Notes: a model not told the origin generated them from the sequence alone. A stretch of 47,874 nucleotides of DNA from CAZJYI01 sp964550025 (GCA_964550025.1 CAZJYI010000083.1:1-47874); one strand, 5' to 3'. Shown: positions 16,290 through 24,852, counted from the stretch's first letter. A program made the numbers and translations.

Positions 16290-16403
16290 CTAATCTGCCC
16301 GGGCAAGGCATCCGCGAAAACCGATTCGAACCCCGATGCGAACAGGGTTTCCCCTCGCCAATTGCCGTCCGCTTTGCCAGGATGAAACAAGGAGGTGATG
16401 ACC

Positions 16404-17939
16404 GTGGACAGCGAGAGTGACCGTACCGTCGCCATGGTGGACGGCGATTCCACATCCACCCGCGTGCTATCGAAGTCCGAGTGGTCCAGCTCACCCGAGG
16501 TGACGCCATCGCCGATCTGGCCGCCACTGAAAGGTACGGACCTGGGTGGATACGTGCTGCTGGAGGAGCTGGGCCGGGGCGGAATGGGCATCGTCTACAG
16601 GGCGCGCCAGAAGCAGCTCGATCGAATGGTCGCGGTGAAGATGATCCTGGCGGGGAGAACGGCCACCGCGGAGGACGAGACACTGTTCTTCACTGAGGCC
16701 AAGGCCGCGGCCAAGGTTCGCCACCCCAACATCGTGGGCGTGTACGAGGCGGGGCAGCGTTACGGCTGGCACTTCATCGCAATGGAGCTGGTCGAAGGCG
16801 ACAGCCTGGCCGACCATCTGGACAAGGGAGCCATGGAGCCCCAGGAGTGCGCTCGTATCCTGCAGACGGTATCCGAGGCCGTCGCGCATCTGCATAACGA
16901 GGGTCTCGTGCATCGCGATCTGAAGCCCGCGAACATCCTGCTGGACGCATCCGGCACTCCCTACATCAGCGATTTCGGTCTTGCCAAGATCCTCGGCGGA
17001 CGGGACGCCCTCGACGAAGAAGGGCTGGTCATGGGAACGCCCGACTACATGTCGCCCGAGCAGGCGGCAGGGAGACCGAGCGATACGGACCGTCGGAGCG
17101 ACGTCTACAGCCTGGGGGCCATCCTGTACCACATGCTCACGGGCCGGGCACCTTTCACATCGGACTCCCTGTCCGATATCCTCGACAATGTCATACGAAC
17201 GATCCCGCCGACGCCCCATGCCCTGCGTCGCGGCGTCCCGAGAGCACTCGAAGCCATCTGCCTCAAATGCCTCGAGAAGCGCGCGGATGACCGCTATGCG
17301 TCGGCCCGCGAGCTGGCCGAGGACTTGAGTCGTTACTTGTGCGACGAACCGGTTGCAGCCAAGTCGCCGTCTCTTCCCGAGCGCTTTGTCCGCTGGACAC
17401 TGGCAGAGCCTGCATTGGCCTGCAGGGTCAGTGCTGTGGCCGTGTTCTACGCGATCGAGATGGTGTGGTATCATCTGCTGGGGATCAGGGACCCGGTCTT
17501 CCATCGCACTGTGGTCATCCTCGTTCCCGCCTGGATCGCGGCGTGCTTCCTCTTTTCCAAACTGGAATCGAGTGTGGTCCGAAAGGGGCTGGCAAGGATG
17601 CTCTGGGCCGTCTCGGACACGCTCTTCATGACCGCCATCGTGTTTGCCAGCAGTACGTTAGTGGCTTGTCCTATCGTGATCTGCTATCCCATCCTAATCG
17701 TCGGAGCCGGCTTCTGGCATCGCATCGGCACCGTCTGGGTCGCCACCGTACTGGCAACGCTATCATATGGCTGGCTCTGGGCAAGAACCCGAATCGTGGC
17801 ACCCGAGCACGCGGGGACATTCGACCGCCACATCATCTTCATAGCGGCTCTCGTGATCCTGGGACTTCTTGTGGCGCGCCTGGTCCGCCGTATCCGCATA
17901 CTGAGCCTGCGAGCCGCGGGACGACCAACATCGGGGTGA
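16404..17939 (+). CDS. Membrane Ser/Thr protein kinase
   Basis: About 511 residues. The Hanks-type kinase domain (about 45-315) has the P-loop LGRGGMGIVYRA, a catalytic Lys in VAVKMIL near residue 79, HRDLKPANILL near 170, DFGLAK near 190 and GTPDYMSPEQ. The region after residue 335 has about six hydrophobic helices with no extracellular domain, so the kinase is cytoplasmic and anchored by a polytopic domain of unknown role. An AAGGAGGTGAT sequence at 16389-16399 matches the whole anti-Shine-Dalgarno. It overlaps the GTG (16395) and ATG (16398) candidates, so the GTG at 16404 best fits the spacing. The neighbouring genes do not suggest a substrate. Confidence 0.9.
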   Translation: MDSESDRTVAMVDGDSTSTRVLSKSEWSSSPEVTPSPIWPPLKGTDLGGYVLLEELGRGGMGIVYRARQKQLDRMVAVKMILAGRTATAEDETLFFTEAKAAAKVRHPNIVGVYEAGQRYGWHFIAMELVEGDSLADHLDKGAMEPQECARILQTVSEAVAHLHNEGLVHRDLKPANILLDASGTPYISDFGLAKILGGRDALDEEGLVMGTPDYMSPEQAAGRPSDTDRRSDVYSLGAILYHMLTGRAPFTSDSLSDILDNVIRTIPPTPHALRRGVPRALEAICLKCLEKRADDRYASARELAEDLSRYLCDEPVAAKSPSLPERFVRWTLAEPALACRVSAVAVFYAIEMVWYHLLGIRDPVFHRTVVILVPAWIAACFLFSKLESSVVRKGLARMLWAVSDTLFMTAIVFASSTLVACPIVICYPILIVGAGFWHRIGTVWVATVLATLSYGWLWARTRIVAPEHAGTFDRHIIFIAALVILGLLVARLVRRIRILSLRAAGRPTSG

Positions 17940-18251
17940 GACGGCCGGCAATTCGAGACGCGGCGCCCCAATCGAGCGGCCGGCCAAGATGTTCCTCCAG
18001 CATCTTCCGTGGCGCGGGGGCTTTGCCGCCGCCGTTGTACCAGTTCAGCTCGCGTGGCGGCAATTCTTCCCTCGCCGGGACCTCGCAGCGGATGATCTCC
18101 CAACGGGAAAAGGCATGCGCCGGGCGCCCCGACAACCTGCGAGCAGGCCGCACCGCGGTCTTCCGCTCGCGCCAGCACACCGGCCAGGGCCTTGCCCGCC
18201 GCCGCCCGGTCCTTGCCTTGCTTCGTTCGCACGATACACTCGGTCAGTGGC
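17940..18251 (-). pseudogene. Decayed coding remnant
   Basis: About 310 bp without an intact gene. On the minus strand it holds fragments that look protein-like in different frames (ELNWYNGGGKAPAPRKMLEE in one, VRTKQGKDRAAAGKALAGVL in another), suggesting a gene with frameshifts. The family was not recognised. The 216-bp MITE is inserted at its upstream edge. Confidence 0.3.
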
Positions 18252-18478
18252 GAATGGCGCTTACTTAAGCGCGTTTTGGCGGCCCTCTCCCAGTAGGTCC
18301 CAGTTGCACTGGGACCAGCGAACGGGAACGATGTAGTCACGCGACAGCTCGGTCGGAAGGCGCAACGGTTACCTTTCTGCATCAGCGTGCTCCCAGGTCC
18401 CAGTGCAACTGGGACCTACTGCTCCGCAACTCCAGTGTCCGGAAACGACCTTAAGTAAGCGCCATTCCGGTCAGTGGC
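18241..18478. mobile_element. 216-bp MITE with 11-bp target duplications
   Basis: The element (18252-18467) has perfect 18-bp terminal inverted repeats (GAATGGCGCTTACTTAAG and its complement). It is flanked by identical 11-bp direct repeats CGGTCAGTGGC (18241-18251 and 18468-18478), the footprint of a recent transposition. Inside, two 26-bp perfect inverted arms (18291-18316 and 18396-18421) each contain the palindrome GGTCCCAGT/ACTGGGACC. No transposase is encoded. IS4-family elements make 10-13-bp duplications and have AATG-type ends, so an IS4-like transposase acting in trans is the best guess. Confidence 0.85.
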
Positions 18479-18516
18479 CGCACGGCCACCGAAGAGCACG
18501 AGATAGGGAAGACGCG

Positions 18517-20001
18517 TCACTCGACGGTGGCGCCATCGCCGGCGCCGGGCGGTTCCGCCGTCACCTGGACGGAAATGTCTACGGGTACGGCGGGGCCAAG
18601 GGCGAACGCGTAGTCGACATAGCCGGCCAGCGAACCGGATGCGGCCTTGGACAGCGCGTCGGGCGACGGGGCGCCACGCTTGCCCAGAAGCATGTCGTTT
18701 CTATTCGCAACGACTCGCTGCGTCCATGACCAGAGCTCGGGCACGGTAGTGGACACGGTTTCATTCGGGCGATACTCCACACTGAGCCTCGTTCCGGTGA
18801 GAGCATTCGAACGTTCCAGATCGATCCACACGACACCGCTGTTTCGCGTGACGCGGCCGAGTACGGTACGTACGACCCGGCAGAACACCTCGCCAGTCAT
18901 GGCCGTGCCCTCCAGCTCGGCGAGCTCACGAGAGAGAGCCTTCAGTTCCTCTGAGAGTGGTCGTACGGACGCCGAGCACACTGTCTGCGAAGATCTGATG
19001 GCCGTCTTCATCAGCGGTTCCCGTGCGGGAAAGGGTGTGCCGTGCTCGTCGAGGTAGTCGACAATGTGCGCAAGCGCCGCAAGCCCCCAAGACTCCAGGC
19101 GCGCGAATTCCTTCTCGACGTCCCGCACGCTCTCCGCACCCCGGACGGTCTCCAGCAGCGGCAGGATCTCCCGCGGCGCCACCAGCGGCACGAACACCGC
19201 CCCGCGCAAGGCCAGCATCGGGAGACCGGTTTCCCGGTGCCAGGAGTTGAGGATCTCCGCCCGCTGCTCGTCGCGCCGCACCATCGACGCTTCCAGGTCA
19301 AACGAGAACCGCTTCGGGTAACGTCGAGACAACGCCATGGCGGCCAGGTCGCAGACACGCCACGTGTCCCGCACGACAAGATTCGTTTCCGCGAAAGGGT
19401 CCAGGTCCACACGCCATGCACGTGGGGTCGTGTGGTTGTGCACAATTGACGCCAATAGCGACGCGATCTCCGCTTCGCACTCGTCGCTAAAAGGACCGGT
19501 GATCGTCGGCAATGGGGGTGAGAGCGGCAGGGACCCTTCAGGACTCTCTTTGCGCCTGCCCGGGCAGAGCGAATCGATGACACTCCCGGGCAACCACGTC
19601 GGGCCACCCTCCAGAGCGCTCCCGATGACCCGGACGGCGGCTGGTGAATCAGCCGTGACGAGGAAATGCGCCAGGGCCGCACCGTCTCCGTGCTCGTAGT
19701 AGTTGCCGTTGTCCGCGAAGGGATCCCCGCTATCCGTAACGCCAACGGAGGTGAACTCATCCTCCCATCCCGGCGGTCCCACGGCATCCCGGGCGCGCCA
19801 CGCATGCCACTCGTCGATCATGGCAGGGACGGCCGCCTTGTAGCCGCGGCGGTTGAGAGCATGGGCAGCGGCAATTCGGCACTTCAGGCTCGGGCTGTTT
19901 GTCAACTCGCAGACCAGCAATGGTACGGCAGACTCGCCGAGAATGCGTCCGACGGCGTCTACAATCTCGCTTCGTATCCATGAATGACGGACATTCCTCA
20001 T
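18517..20001 (-). CDS. HEAT-repeat exported protein, 3' part after a frameshift
   Basis: This frame of 494 codons starts with alpha-helical repeat sequence (SEIVDAVGRILGESAVPLLVCEL, CRIAAAHALNRRGYKAAVPAM) typical of HEAT/PBS-lyase repeats, followed by a long region with no recognised family. It lacks its own signal peptide and continues naturally from the upstream frame: before the ATG the same frame reads ERHPDACLEPIAAGMRNV. The two frames join near a GGCGGCGGGTC tract around 20060-20070, where one base appears to be missing. Either the gene is a recent pseudogene or the assembly has an indel. The first part is given separately. Confidence 0.65.
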   Translation of the reverse strand: MRNVRHSWIRSEIVDAVGRILGESAVPLLVCELTNSPSLKCRIAAAHALNRRGYKAAVPAMIDEWHAWRARDAVGPPGWEDEFTSVGVTDSGDPFADNGNYYEHGDGAALAHFLVTADSPAAVRVIGSALEGGPTWLPGSVIDSLCPGRRKESPEGSLPLSPPLPTITGPFSDECEAEIASLLASIVHNHTTPRAWRVDLDPFAETNLVVRDTWRVCDLAAMALSRRYPKRFSFDLEASMVRRDEQRAEILNSWHRETGLPMLALRGAVFVPLVAPREILPLLETVRGAESVRDVEKEFARLESWGLAALAHIVDYLDEHGTPFPAREPLMKTAIRSSQTVCSASVRPLSEELKALSRELAELEGTAMTGEVFCRVVRTVLGRVTRNSGVVWIDLERSNALTGTRLSVEYRPNETVSTTVPELWSWTQRVVANRNDMLLGKRGAPSPDALSKAASGSLAGYVDYAFALGPAVPVDISVQVTAEPPGAGDGATVE

Positions 20002-20552
20002 GCCCGCGGCAATCGGCTCGAGGCAGGCGTCCGGATGCCGTTCGCTTGCCGAGTGTGACCCGCCGCCGCACAGGCCCTGCCGAGGAGGAACACGCGTGTC
20101 TCGCGATGCAAACGCCTATCGAATATCCATCGAAACCAGCCGGAGGCCAGTTTCTTCCCTTCCGATGCGGCGTCGAGCAGCGCCGCGCACTCTTCGCCGA
20201 GATCCAGCTTCGTGAAACACTGGTTCGTGCTCCACGGGGAGTTCAATTCCCGGACCCTGGATGCCTCGGGCTGCATGATGAGGTCGAGGGTCAGGAATCG
20301 GAAGCCGCCTGAGCCGTCTTCAAAGAGGAGCCCGTAGCACTCGCAGTTCTCACGGGACAGGAAGTCATCAACGAAGCGTGGCTCTCGGGCACGGTCTTCC
20401 ACATGGACCAGGGACGCGCCGGCGAAGTCCGGGAACCCGAGCTTGTCGAACCACGCAAAAGCCCTCTGCGCGTCGGGGAGCGATGTCTCTTGCGCGAGAC
20501 CGACGGTGCAGAGGAGCACCACAAGGAGAGTCGCGGAGAAACGCGTTTTCAT
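19998..20552 (-). CDS. HEAT-repeat exported protein, 5' part before the frameshift
   Basis: About 184 residues, starting with a signal peptide (MKTRFSATLLVVLLCTVGLAQ) and a region with no recognised family (AFAWFDKLGFPDFAGASLVHVED). The last 30 residues (GHTRQANGIRTPASSRLPRA) are out of character and low in helix content, marking the point after the frameshift near 20060-20070. Restoring one base joins it to the 3' part and gives a protein of about 679 residues. The in-frame ATG at 20552 is used in preference to the overlapping GTG at 20555. Confidence 0.65.
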   Translation of the reverse strand: MKTRFSATLLVVLLCTVGLAQETSLPDAQRAFAWFDKLGFPDFAGASLVHVEDRAREPRFVDDFLSRENCECYGLLFEDGSGGFRFLTLDLIMQPEASRVRELNSPWSTNQCFTKLDLGEECAALLDAASEGKKLASGWFRWIFDRRLHRETRVFLLGRACAAAGHTRQANGIRTPASSRLPRA

Positions 20553-20692
20553 CACGGCCTAACTCTAACTTGGCAGAGCGCTGTGGGCAATGGTGAAGAT
20601 GGGTAGCTGGCGTTCCAAGGCGTATCTGCTATCATGATGCAGTTCCCGGCGCCCCCCGGAGCGGTGGGTCCCGCGGAGCTGTGCTTCGGTTT

Positions 20693-20776
20693 GTAGTGCG
20701 CCCGTAAGGGCGTCCCTCGCCTCACACGTCTCCGCTCTCCCTCGTACCCGTGGGGACGCTCTTACGAGCGCACTAC
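20693..20776. repeat. Inverted repeat GTAGTGCGCYCGTAAGRGCGTCC
   Basis: Arms at 20693-20715 and 20754-20776 pair over 23 bases with two mismatches, across a 38-nt loop. The arm itself contains a CGCYCGTAAGRGCG near-palindrome. It occupies the spacer between the HEAT and PQQ genes. No gene is visible in the 500-bp spacer 20553-21058. Confidence 0.75.
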
Positions 20777-20919
20777 GAACGAGGGAACGTACATACTCTG
20801 AAACCCGCGGACGCTGCGGTGAACCACGACACGTATCTGTATGGCGACGGGGCCGAATGACACGTGTTCACCGGCCCTGCTCCGTGTCTCTGCAGGCGTC
20901 CTCGCTTCCCCATCACACC

Positions 20920-21063
20920 GTAACGGAACGCGCCAACGTTCCGATCCCCGGAGTCGGAAGACTCGGCGTCTTCCGCTACTGGTTCCCAGACGACGTGTTG
21001 TGTAGCGGAACGCGCCAGGCGTTCCGATCCCCGGGAACGGAAGACTTGGCGTCTTTCGCTACT
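20920..21063. repeat. Two tandem 61-62-bp repeats with paired mini-hairpins
   Basis: Copies at 20920-20980 and 21002-21063 share GGAACGCGCCA, GTTCCGATCCCCGG, GGAAGACT and GGCGTCTT. Each copy folds into two adjacent small hairpins (GGAACGC/GCGTTCC and GGAAGAC/GTCTTYC). The second copy includes the TAG stop codon of the PQQ-propeller gene on the minus strand. Confidence 0.8.
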
Positions 21064-22354
21064 TCCCCTTCATGTCGTAGCACATCAGCAGGTCGTTGTG
21101 ACGGAGGTAGAGTTTGCCGTCGTTGATGACCGGGTGGGGCCAGGCGGGGCCGCTCGGCTTCTCGGGGTTGAACCGGCTGACGATCCGGTGGCCGGCGGGC
21201 GTGGCTTCCACGAGCGTCACGGGGCCGCTGTCGTAACGCACGATGAACCGTCCGTCCGCGTACAGGTAGGCGGCCGAGCCACGGGCGGGGGCGTCCTCCT
21301 GCCACACGATCTTGCCGGTCTTGAGCTCGATGCAGGTGGGCGGGCCGCCGTTCTTGTTGGTGCCGCCGTAGAGATGTCCGTTCACCAGGATGACGCCGCC
21401 GTGGTGGTTCTGGAACTCGTTGTCGCTCAGCCAGTAGACTTCCTTGGCCTCGACGCCGTCCCCCTTGCGTTCAAGCTTGAGCCCCGCGCTGCCGGTCTTG
21501 TACTGCGTCGACGCGAACACGTAGTCCCCTTCGACGACGGGTGTTGTGATGTTGGCGACGCCGTTGGCCACGCGGTTGTACCCCCAGAGGAACCGGCCCG
21601 TTTCGGCCTCCACGCCGATGACGCCGCGACCGAGGAGCTGGACGTACTGGCGGACACCGCAGGCCTCTGAGATTGTCATGGATGAATAACCGGCACCGTC
21701 TTTGCCCTTGGGCCCCAGGGCAGGCATCTGCGCCTTCCAGATCAGTTTTCCCGTCTTCTTGTTCAGCGCCACGATGACGGCACCGTTGACGCCGGGGGTG
21801 TAGAGGACCTTCTCGCCGTCGATCAGCGGCGACTCGCTCCAGCGCCAGCCGGACATCATCTTGCCGCCGAAGTCCTTCTCCAGGTTGCCGCTCCAGAGCT
21901 TCTTTCCCGTGTCCGTTGCCACGCACAGGATGTCACCACCCGTGCCAAGGGAAAAAGCGCGCCCTTCGTCGATGGTGGGCGTGCAGCGCGAGCCGTCCTT
22001 GTGGGGCGGACCGATCTGTGTCTTCCACGCGACCTTCTGCCTCCCCAGGTCCACCGCGATGACGTACTGCCTGTTGAGGGGCTTCCCTTTCGCGTCCCTG
22101 CGTCCCGCAACGGGCAGGTCGCCCATGGTGAAGAGCTGCTTTCCCACGATGGACACGGAAGAGTATCCGCGTCCAATGCCGTTCATCTTCCACAGCAGCT
22201 TCGGGCCATCTTCGGGCCATTCCTGCAGCAAACCGGTCTCCGTGCAGATGCCGTTCTGGTTCGGCCCCCTGAAGCACGGCCAGTCCGCACGCGCTACGCC
22301 GGCCAACATACCAACCAGGATCCCCGCCACAATCACTCGGTCCATCTTGCGCAT
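21059..22354 (-). CDS. PQQ-like beta-propeller exported protein
   Basis: 431 residues with a signal peptide (MRKMDRVIVAGILVGMLAGVARA) followed by DWPCFRGPNQNG, the start typical of the 'outer membrane protein assembly/PQQ-like' propeller family of PVC bacteria. Successive blades show ALNKKTGKLIWKAQM, VEAETGRFLWGYNR and IELKTGKIVWQED, the tryptophan-docking pattern of PQQ_2 repeats. No catalytic residues of quinoprotein dehydrogenases were identified, so a binding or scaffold role is more likely than an enzyme. The ATG at 22354 follows GGGAGAGAGCG and is preferred to an earlier in-frame ATG. The stop codon lies within the tandem repeat at 21002-21063. Confidence 0.88.
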   Translation of the reverse strand: MRKMDRVIVAGILVGMLAGVARADWPCFRGPNQNGICTETGLLQEWPEDGPKLLWKMNGIGRGYSSVSIVGKQLFTMGDLPVAGRRDAKGKPLNRQYVIAVDLGRQKVAWKTQIGPPHKDGSRCTPTIDEGRAFSLGTGGDILCVATDTGKKLWSGNLEKDFGGKMMSGWRWSESPLIDGEKVLYTPGVNGAVIVALNKKTGKLIWKAQMPALGPKGKDGAGYSSMTISEACGVRQYVQLLGRGVIGVEAETGRFLWGYNRVANGVANITTPVVEGDYVFASTQYKTGSAGLKLERKGDGVEAKEVYWLSDNEFQNHHGGVILVNGHLYGGTNKNGGPPTCIELKTGKIVWQEDAPARGSAAYLYADGRFIVRYDSGPVTLVEATPAGHRIVSRFNPEKPSGPAWPHPVINDGKLYLRHNDLLMCYDMKGK

Positions 22355-22437
22355 CGCTCTCTCCCTTCGCACTGTCAAAGCATGGTTGCTTCTCTCGCAA
22401 CGACCTCACGTCCCATATCTCGGCCTTCCCCTCCCCA

Positions 22438-22519
22438 ATCGTAATCCCACTCCTCCCCCTCACCAATCCGTCCCCAACCGCTCCGAGACGATCAGTGCGC
22501 CAGAGAGTGCGATTACGAT
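22438..22519. repeat. Short inverted repeat ATCGTAATC/GATTACGAT
   Basis: Nine-base arms at 22438-22446 and 22511-22519 lie in the 256-bp spacer between the PQQ and Gfo/Idh genes, with a CCCTCACCAATCCG/CGGTGAGGG pairing around them. It is weaker than the other loci and may be chance. Confidence 0.35.
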
Positions 22520-22610
22520 CGGTGAGGGTCGTGTATCCGATCCGAGGGCCTCTCCGACTTCGGTCGCGGCTCTGCTGCGCTGTCAGCTTCCGTTCCCGAA
22601 TCCCCGTTCC

Positions 22611-23600
22611 TCAAGCCCTCACCCGCACCGGCTTCCCGGCAGCCATGCTCTCGTTGGCGGCCAGGCTGACAGCCAGGCTCTTGACGCCGTCGTCGTAGTC
22701 CGACAGAACACCGCCCGGCTTGCCGCTTCTGACCGCCTCGATCCATGCCGCATCCTCAATCTCGAAAATGTCGTCTTCGCCCTTGATCTCCTCCACATGC
22801 CTGCCACCGGCGTGCGTGATCTTGACCGATGCCTCCCATCCGGTGATATCGATCTTGTAGTTCGGCGATATCAGCGTGAGCCAGATGCCGCCGCCGGCGC
22901 GGGTAACCCACGCACTCATGATGCTCGCCACGGCGCCGCTCTTCAGCTTCATGGCCGTCGTCGAAGCGCAGTCGGCCCGGAAGTTCTTCGCCCCCTTGAC
23001 AAAATCGCGCGGCGCGGCATAGCAGGAAACAGCGGTCACCTCGCCGCAGAGGTAGCGAAGGAGGTCGACCGTGTGCGTCGTCTGCTCCAGTAGCTGTCCG
23101 CCCGACTTCTTCTTGTCGAACAGCCACGGATGATTACCCGGAAAACCGCCGATCCACCCGCCGTATATGAGTGCCGGCGGATCTTCGGACAGCAGTTCCC
23201 GCGCACGCTGCACTCCGGCGCGGTATCGTGTCATGTAGGCGGCTCCCGCCATCAGGCCGCTACGCTTCACCGCCGCCCGGATAGCGCGGGCCGTCTTCAG
23301 GTCGATCGCCACGGGCTTCTCGACCATGAACGGCACCTTGTGCCTGACGCAGGCCATTTCGGCGGGACCGTGGGCAAAGGGCGGCAGGCAGATGTAGGCC
23401 GTGTCCGGCCGCGTTGCGGTCAGCATCTTCGCGGGATCGGTGAAGACCTCGCCGCCGAACTCGCCCCGGCGTTCCTTGAGCCGCGCCTTGTTGACGTCGC
23501 ACAGGCCGACGATCTCCACGCCGGGCATCTTCACGAGCCCCTTCATGTGCTGCCGCGCTATCCCACCGGCTCCGATGAATGCTACTTTGACCGTTGTCAT
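22611..23600 (-). CDS. Cytoplasmic Gfo/Idh/MocA oxidoreductase
   Basis: A 329-residue NAD(P)-dependent dehydrogenase without a signal peptide. The dinucleotide motif VAFIGAGGIARQHMKG opens the protein, VGLCDVNKARL ends strand 2, TAYICLPPFAHG marks strand 4 and PFMVEKPVAIDL carries the catalytic lysine at about 105-109. GGQLLEQTTHTVDLLRYL is the substrate-domain motif common to inositol/sugar dehydrogenases of this family. The next gene upstream on the same strand is a sugar isomerase-like protein, so the two probably form an inositol- or sugar-catabolic operon; the exact substrate is not predictable. Confidence 0.92.
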   Translation of the reverse strand: MTTVKVAFIGAGGIARQHMKGLVKMPGVEIVGLCDVNKARLKERRGEFGGEVFTDPAKMLTATRPDTAYICLPPFAHGPAEMACVRHKVPFMVEKPVAIDLKTARAIRAAVKRSGLMAGAAYMTRYRAGVQRARELLSEDPPALIYGGWIGGFPGNHPWLFDKKKSGGQLLEQTTHTVDLLRYLCGEVTAVSCYAAPRDFVKGAKNFRADCASTTAMKLKSGAVASIMSAWVTRAGGGIWLTLISPNYKIDITGWEASVKITHAGGRHVEEIKGEDDIFEIEDAAWIEAVRSGKPGGVLSDYDDGVKSLAVSLAANESMAAGKPVRVRA

Positions 23601-23643
23601 ACTCGTTCCCCCTGGTTAACGTTGTCCGTAGACGTCACGGGAC

Positions 23644-23692
23644 TCGAAATCCGAATCTCGAAATCCGAAATCCGAAACAATGCCAAATCTCG
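23644..23692. repeat. 7-nt array, forward arm (TCGAAAT type)
   Basis: Seven heptamers in register (TCGAAAT, CCGAATC, TCGAAAT, CCGAAAT, CCGAAAC, AATGCCA, AATCTCG) lie just upstream of the Gfo/Idh start on the minus strand. A matching reverse arm is at 23767-23815. Confidence 0.85.
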
Positions 23693-23766
23693 AAAAGGGG
23701 GAATGACCCAAACGAGTCAGAGAGAAAGCACCGCCGCATCCTCCCTTGGACATGCGAGTTTTGGAC

Positions 23767-23822
23767 ATTCGGACCTTCAGATTTCGGATTTGTTTCGAGT
23801 TTCGATATTCGAGCTTCGGGGT
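23767..23822. repeat. 7-nt array, reverse arm (ATTTCGG/TCGATAT type)
   Basis: Eight heptamers in register (ATTCGGA, CCTTCAG, ATTTCGG, ATTTGTT, TCGAGTT, TCGATAT, TCGAGCT, TCGGGGT) are complementary in type to the forward arm at 23644, giving an imperfect long hairpin with a 75-nt loop between two co-directional genes. Confidence 0.85.
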
Positions 23823-23851
23823 TGCCCGCAGAATACGATCTCGCGCCGGCC

Positions 23852-24613
23852 TCACTCCATCAGCGTCATCGCCTGTTTCAATGCTGCTTCCTCGCCGATC
23901 GTCGGACTGAACTCAAGCCCGACGTGCCCGTCGTATCCCGTCTCGTCGATGGCTTTGAAAATCGCGCGATAGTCGAGCTCGCCGCCGACCAGTTCGTGGC
24001 GTCCCGGCACGCCGGCGCAGTGGTAGTGGCCGATCCAGGGCGCGTACTCCTGCAAGGTCTGGATGAGGTTGCCTTCCTGGATCTGCTGGTGATAGAGGTC
24101 CATCAGGATCTTCACGTTCGGGCTGCCGATTTCCTCGCAGATGTCCGCGGCGTCGGACATGAGCGCCAACCAGTATCCGAGATGGTTGACCACCGTGTTG
24201 AGCGGTTCGAGGCACAGCGTGATGTCGTTCGCCTCGAGGATGGGGACGAGCCCTTTCAGATGGCGAATGACCCGCGCCTTTGTCACCGCGAACGACTCTT
24301 TCGTGCGTTCATTTCCCGTGGTCAGGATCAGCCGGTCGACGTTCAGCTTCTGCGCCACCGGGATGGTGGCCAGCAACCCTTCCTGCAGAGCGTCGACGGC
24401 GCCGGGGGTCACCAGCGGCTTCTCGGAGGCCATGCAGAAGGTGGCGACGCGCAACCCTGTTCCCGCGACGGTTTCGACCAGCTTGTCGATATCCTTGTTC
24501 TGCCACCCCCAGAACTCGACGGCTTCGTATCCGAGCCCAGCCGCCAGCTCCGCCCTGCGCTCGTACGGCTCATCCTTCCAGAACATCTCAACACAGACTG
24601 ACAGCTTCGGCAT
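23852..24613 (-). CDS. Hydroxypyruvate isomerase-like TIM-barrel protein
   Basis: A 253-residue AP-endonuclease-2/xylose-isomerase-like TIM barrel. Matching motifs are LSVCVEMFWKDEPYERRAELAAGLGYEAVEFWGWQNKD at the start, ITLCLEPLNTVVNHLGYWL with the first metal-binding Glu, ILMDLYHQQIQEGN with Asp/His ligands, HYHCAGVPGRHE with a histidine cluster, and GHVGLEFSPT with the last Glu. Hyi-type hydroxypyruvate isomerases have about this length and these ligands; the assignment to that substrate is not certain. The downstream gene on the same strand is a Gfo/Idh dehydrogenase, which suggests a common sugar or polyol route. Confidence 0.85.
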   Translation of the reverse strand: MPKLSVCVEMFWKDEPYERRAELAAGLGYEAVEFWGWQNKDIDKLVETVAGTGLRVATFCMASEKPLVTPGAVDALQEGLLATIPVAQKLNVDRLILTTGNERTKESFAVTKARVIRHLKGLVPILEANDITLCLEPLNTVVNHLGYWLALMSDAADICEEIGSPNVKILMDLYHQQIQEGNLIQTLQEYAPWIGHYHCAGVPGRHELVGGELDYRAIFKAIDETGYDGHVGLEFSPTIGEEAALKQAMTLME

Positions 24614-24692
24614 GGTGTATTCCCCCTGGGCATGTTGATGGAACCCGAGACGGCTGACATGATGCCGTGGCGAGGGCGGGGAGACAAGGAGA

Positions 24693-24776
24693 ATAGGACG
24701 TATGGGACGTATGGGACTTATGGGACGGCCTGTCGCACATACGTCCTATGCGTCGCATGCGTCCCATTTGTCCCAT
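24693..24776. repeat. 9-nt array hairpin (ATGGGACGT)
   Basis: The forward arm has four nonamers (ATAGGACGT, ATGGGACGT, ATGGGACTT, ATGGGACGG); after 12 bases the reverse arm has four (ACGTCCTAT, GCGTCGCAT, GCGTCCCAT, TTGTCCCAT). It lies in the divergent spacer between the isomerase-like and GltS genes, about 75 bp from the GltS start. Confidence 0.88.
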
Positions 24777-24852
24777 CCCCCCGGCAGCTTTTGATTGCAC
24801 AGACCATGGCATTGCGTTTAGGGTCTGGTGAGCAACGCAAACGGAGGCGAGA

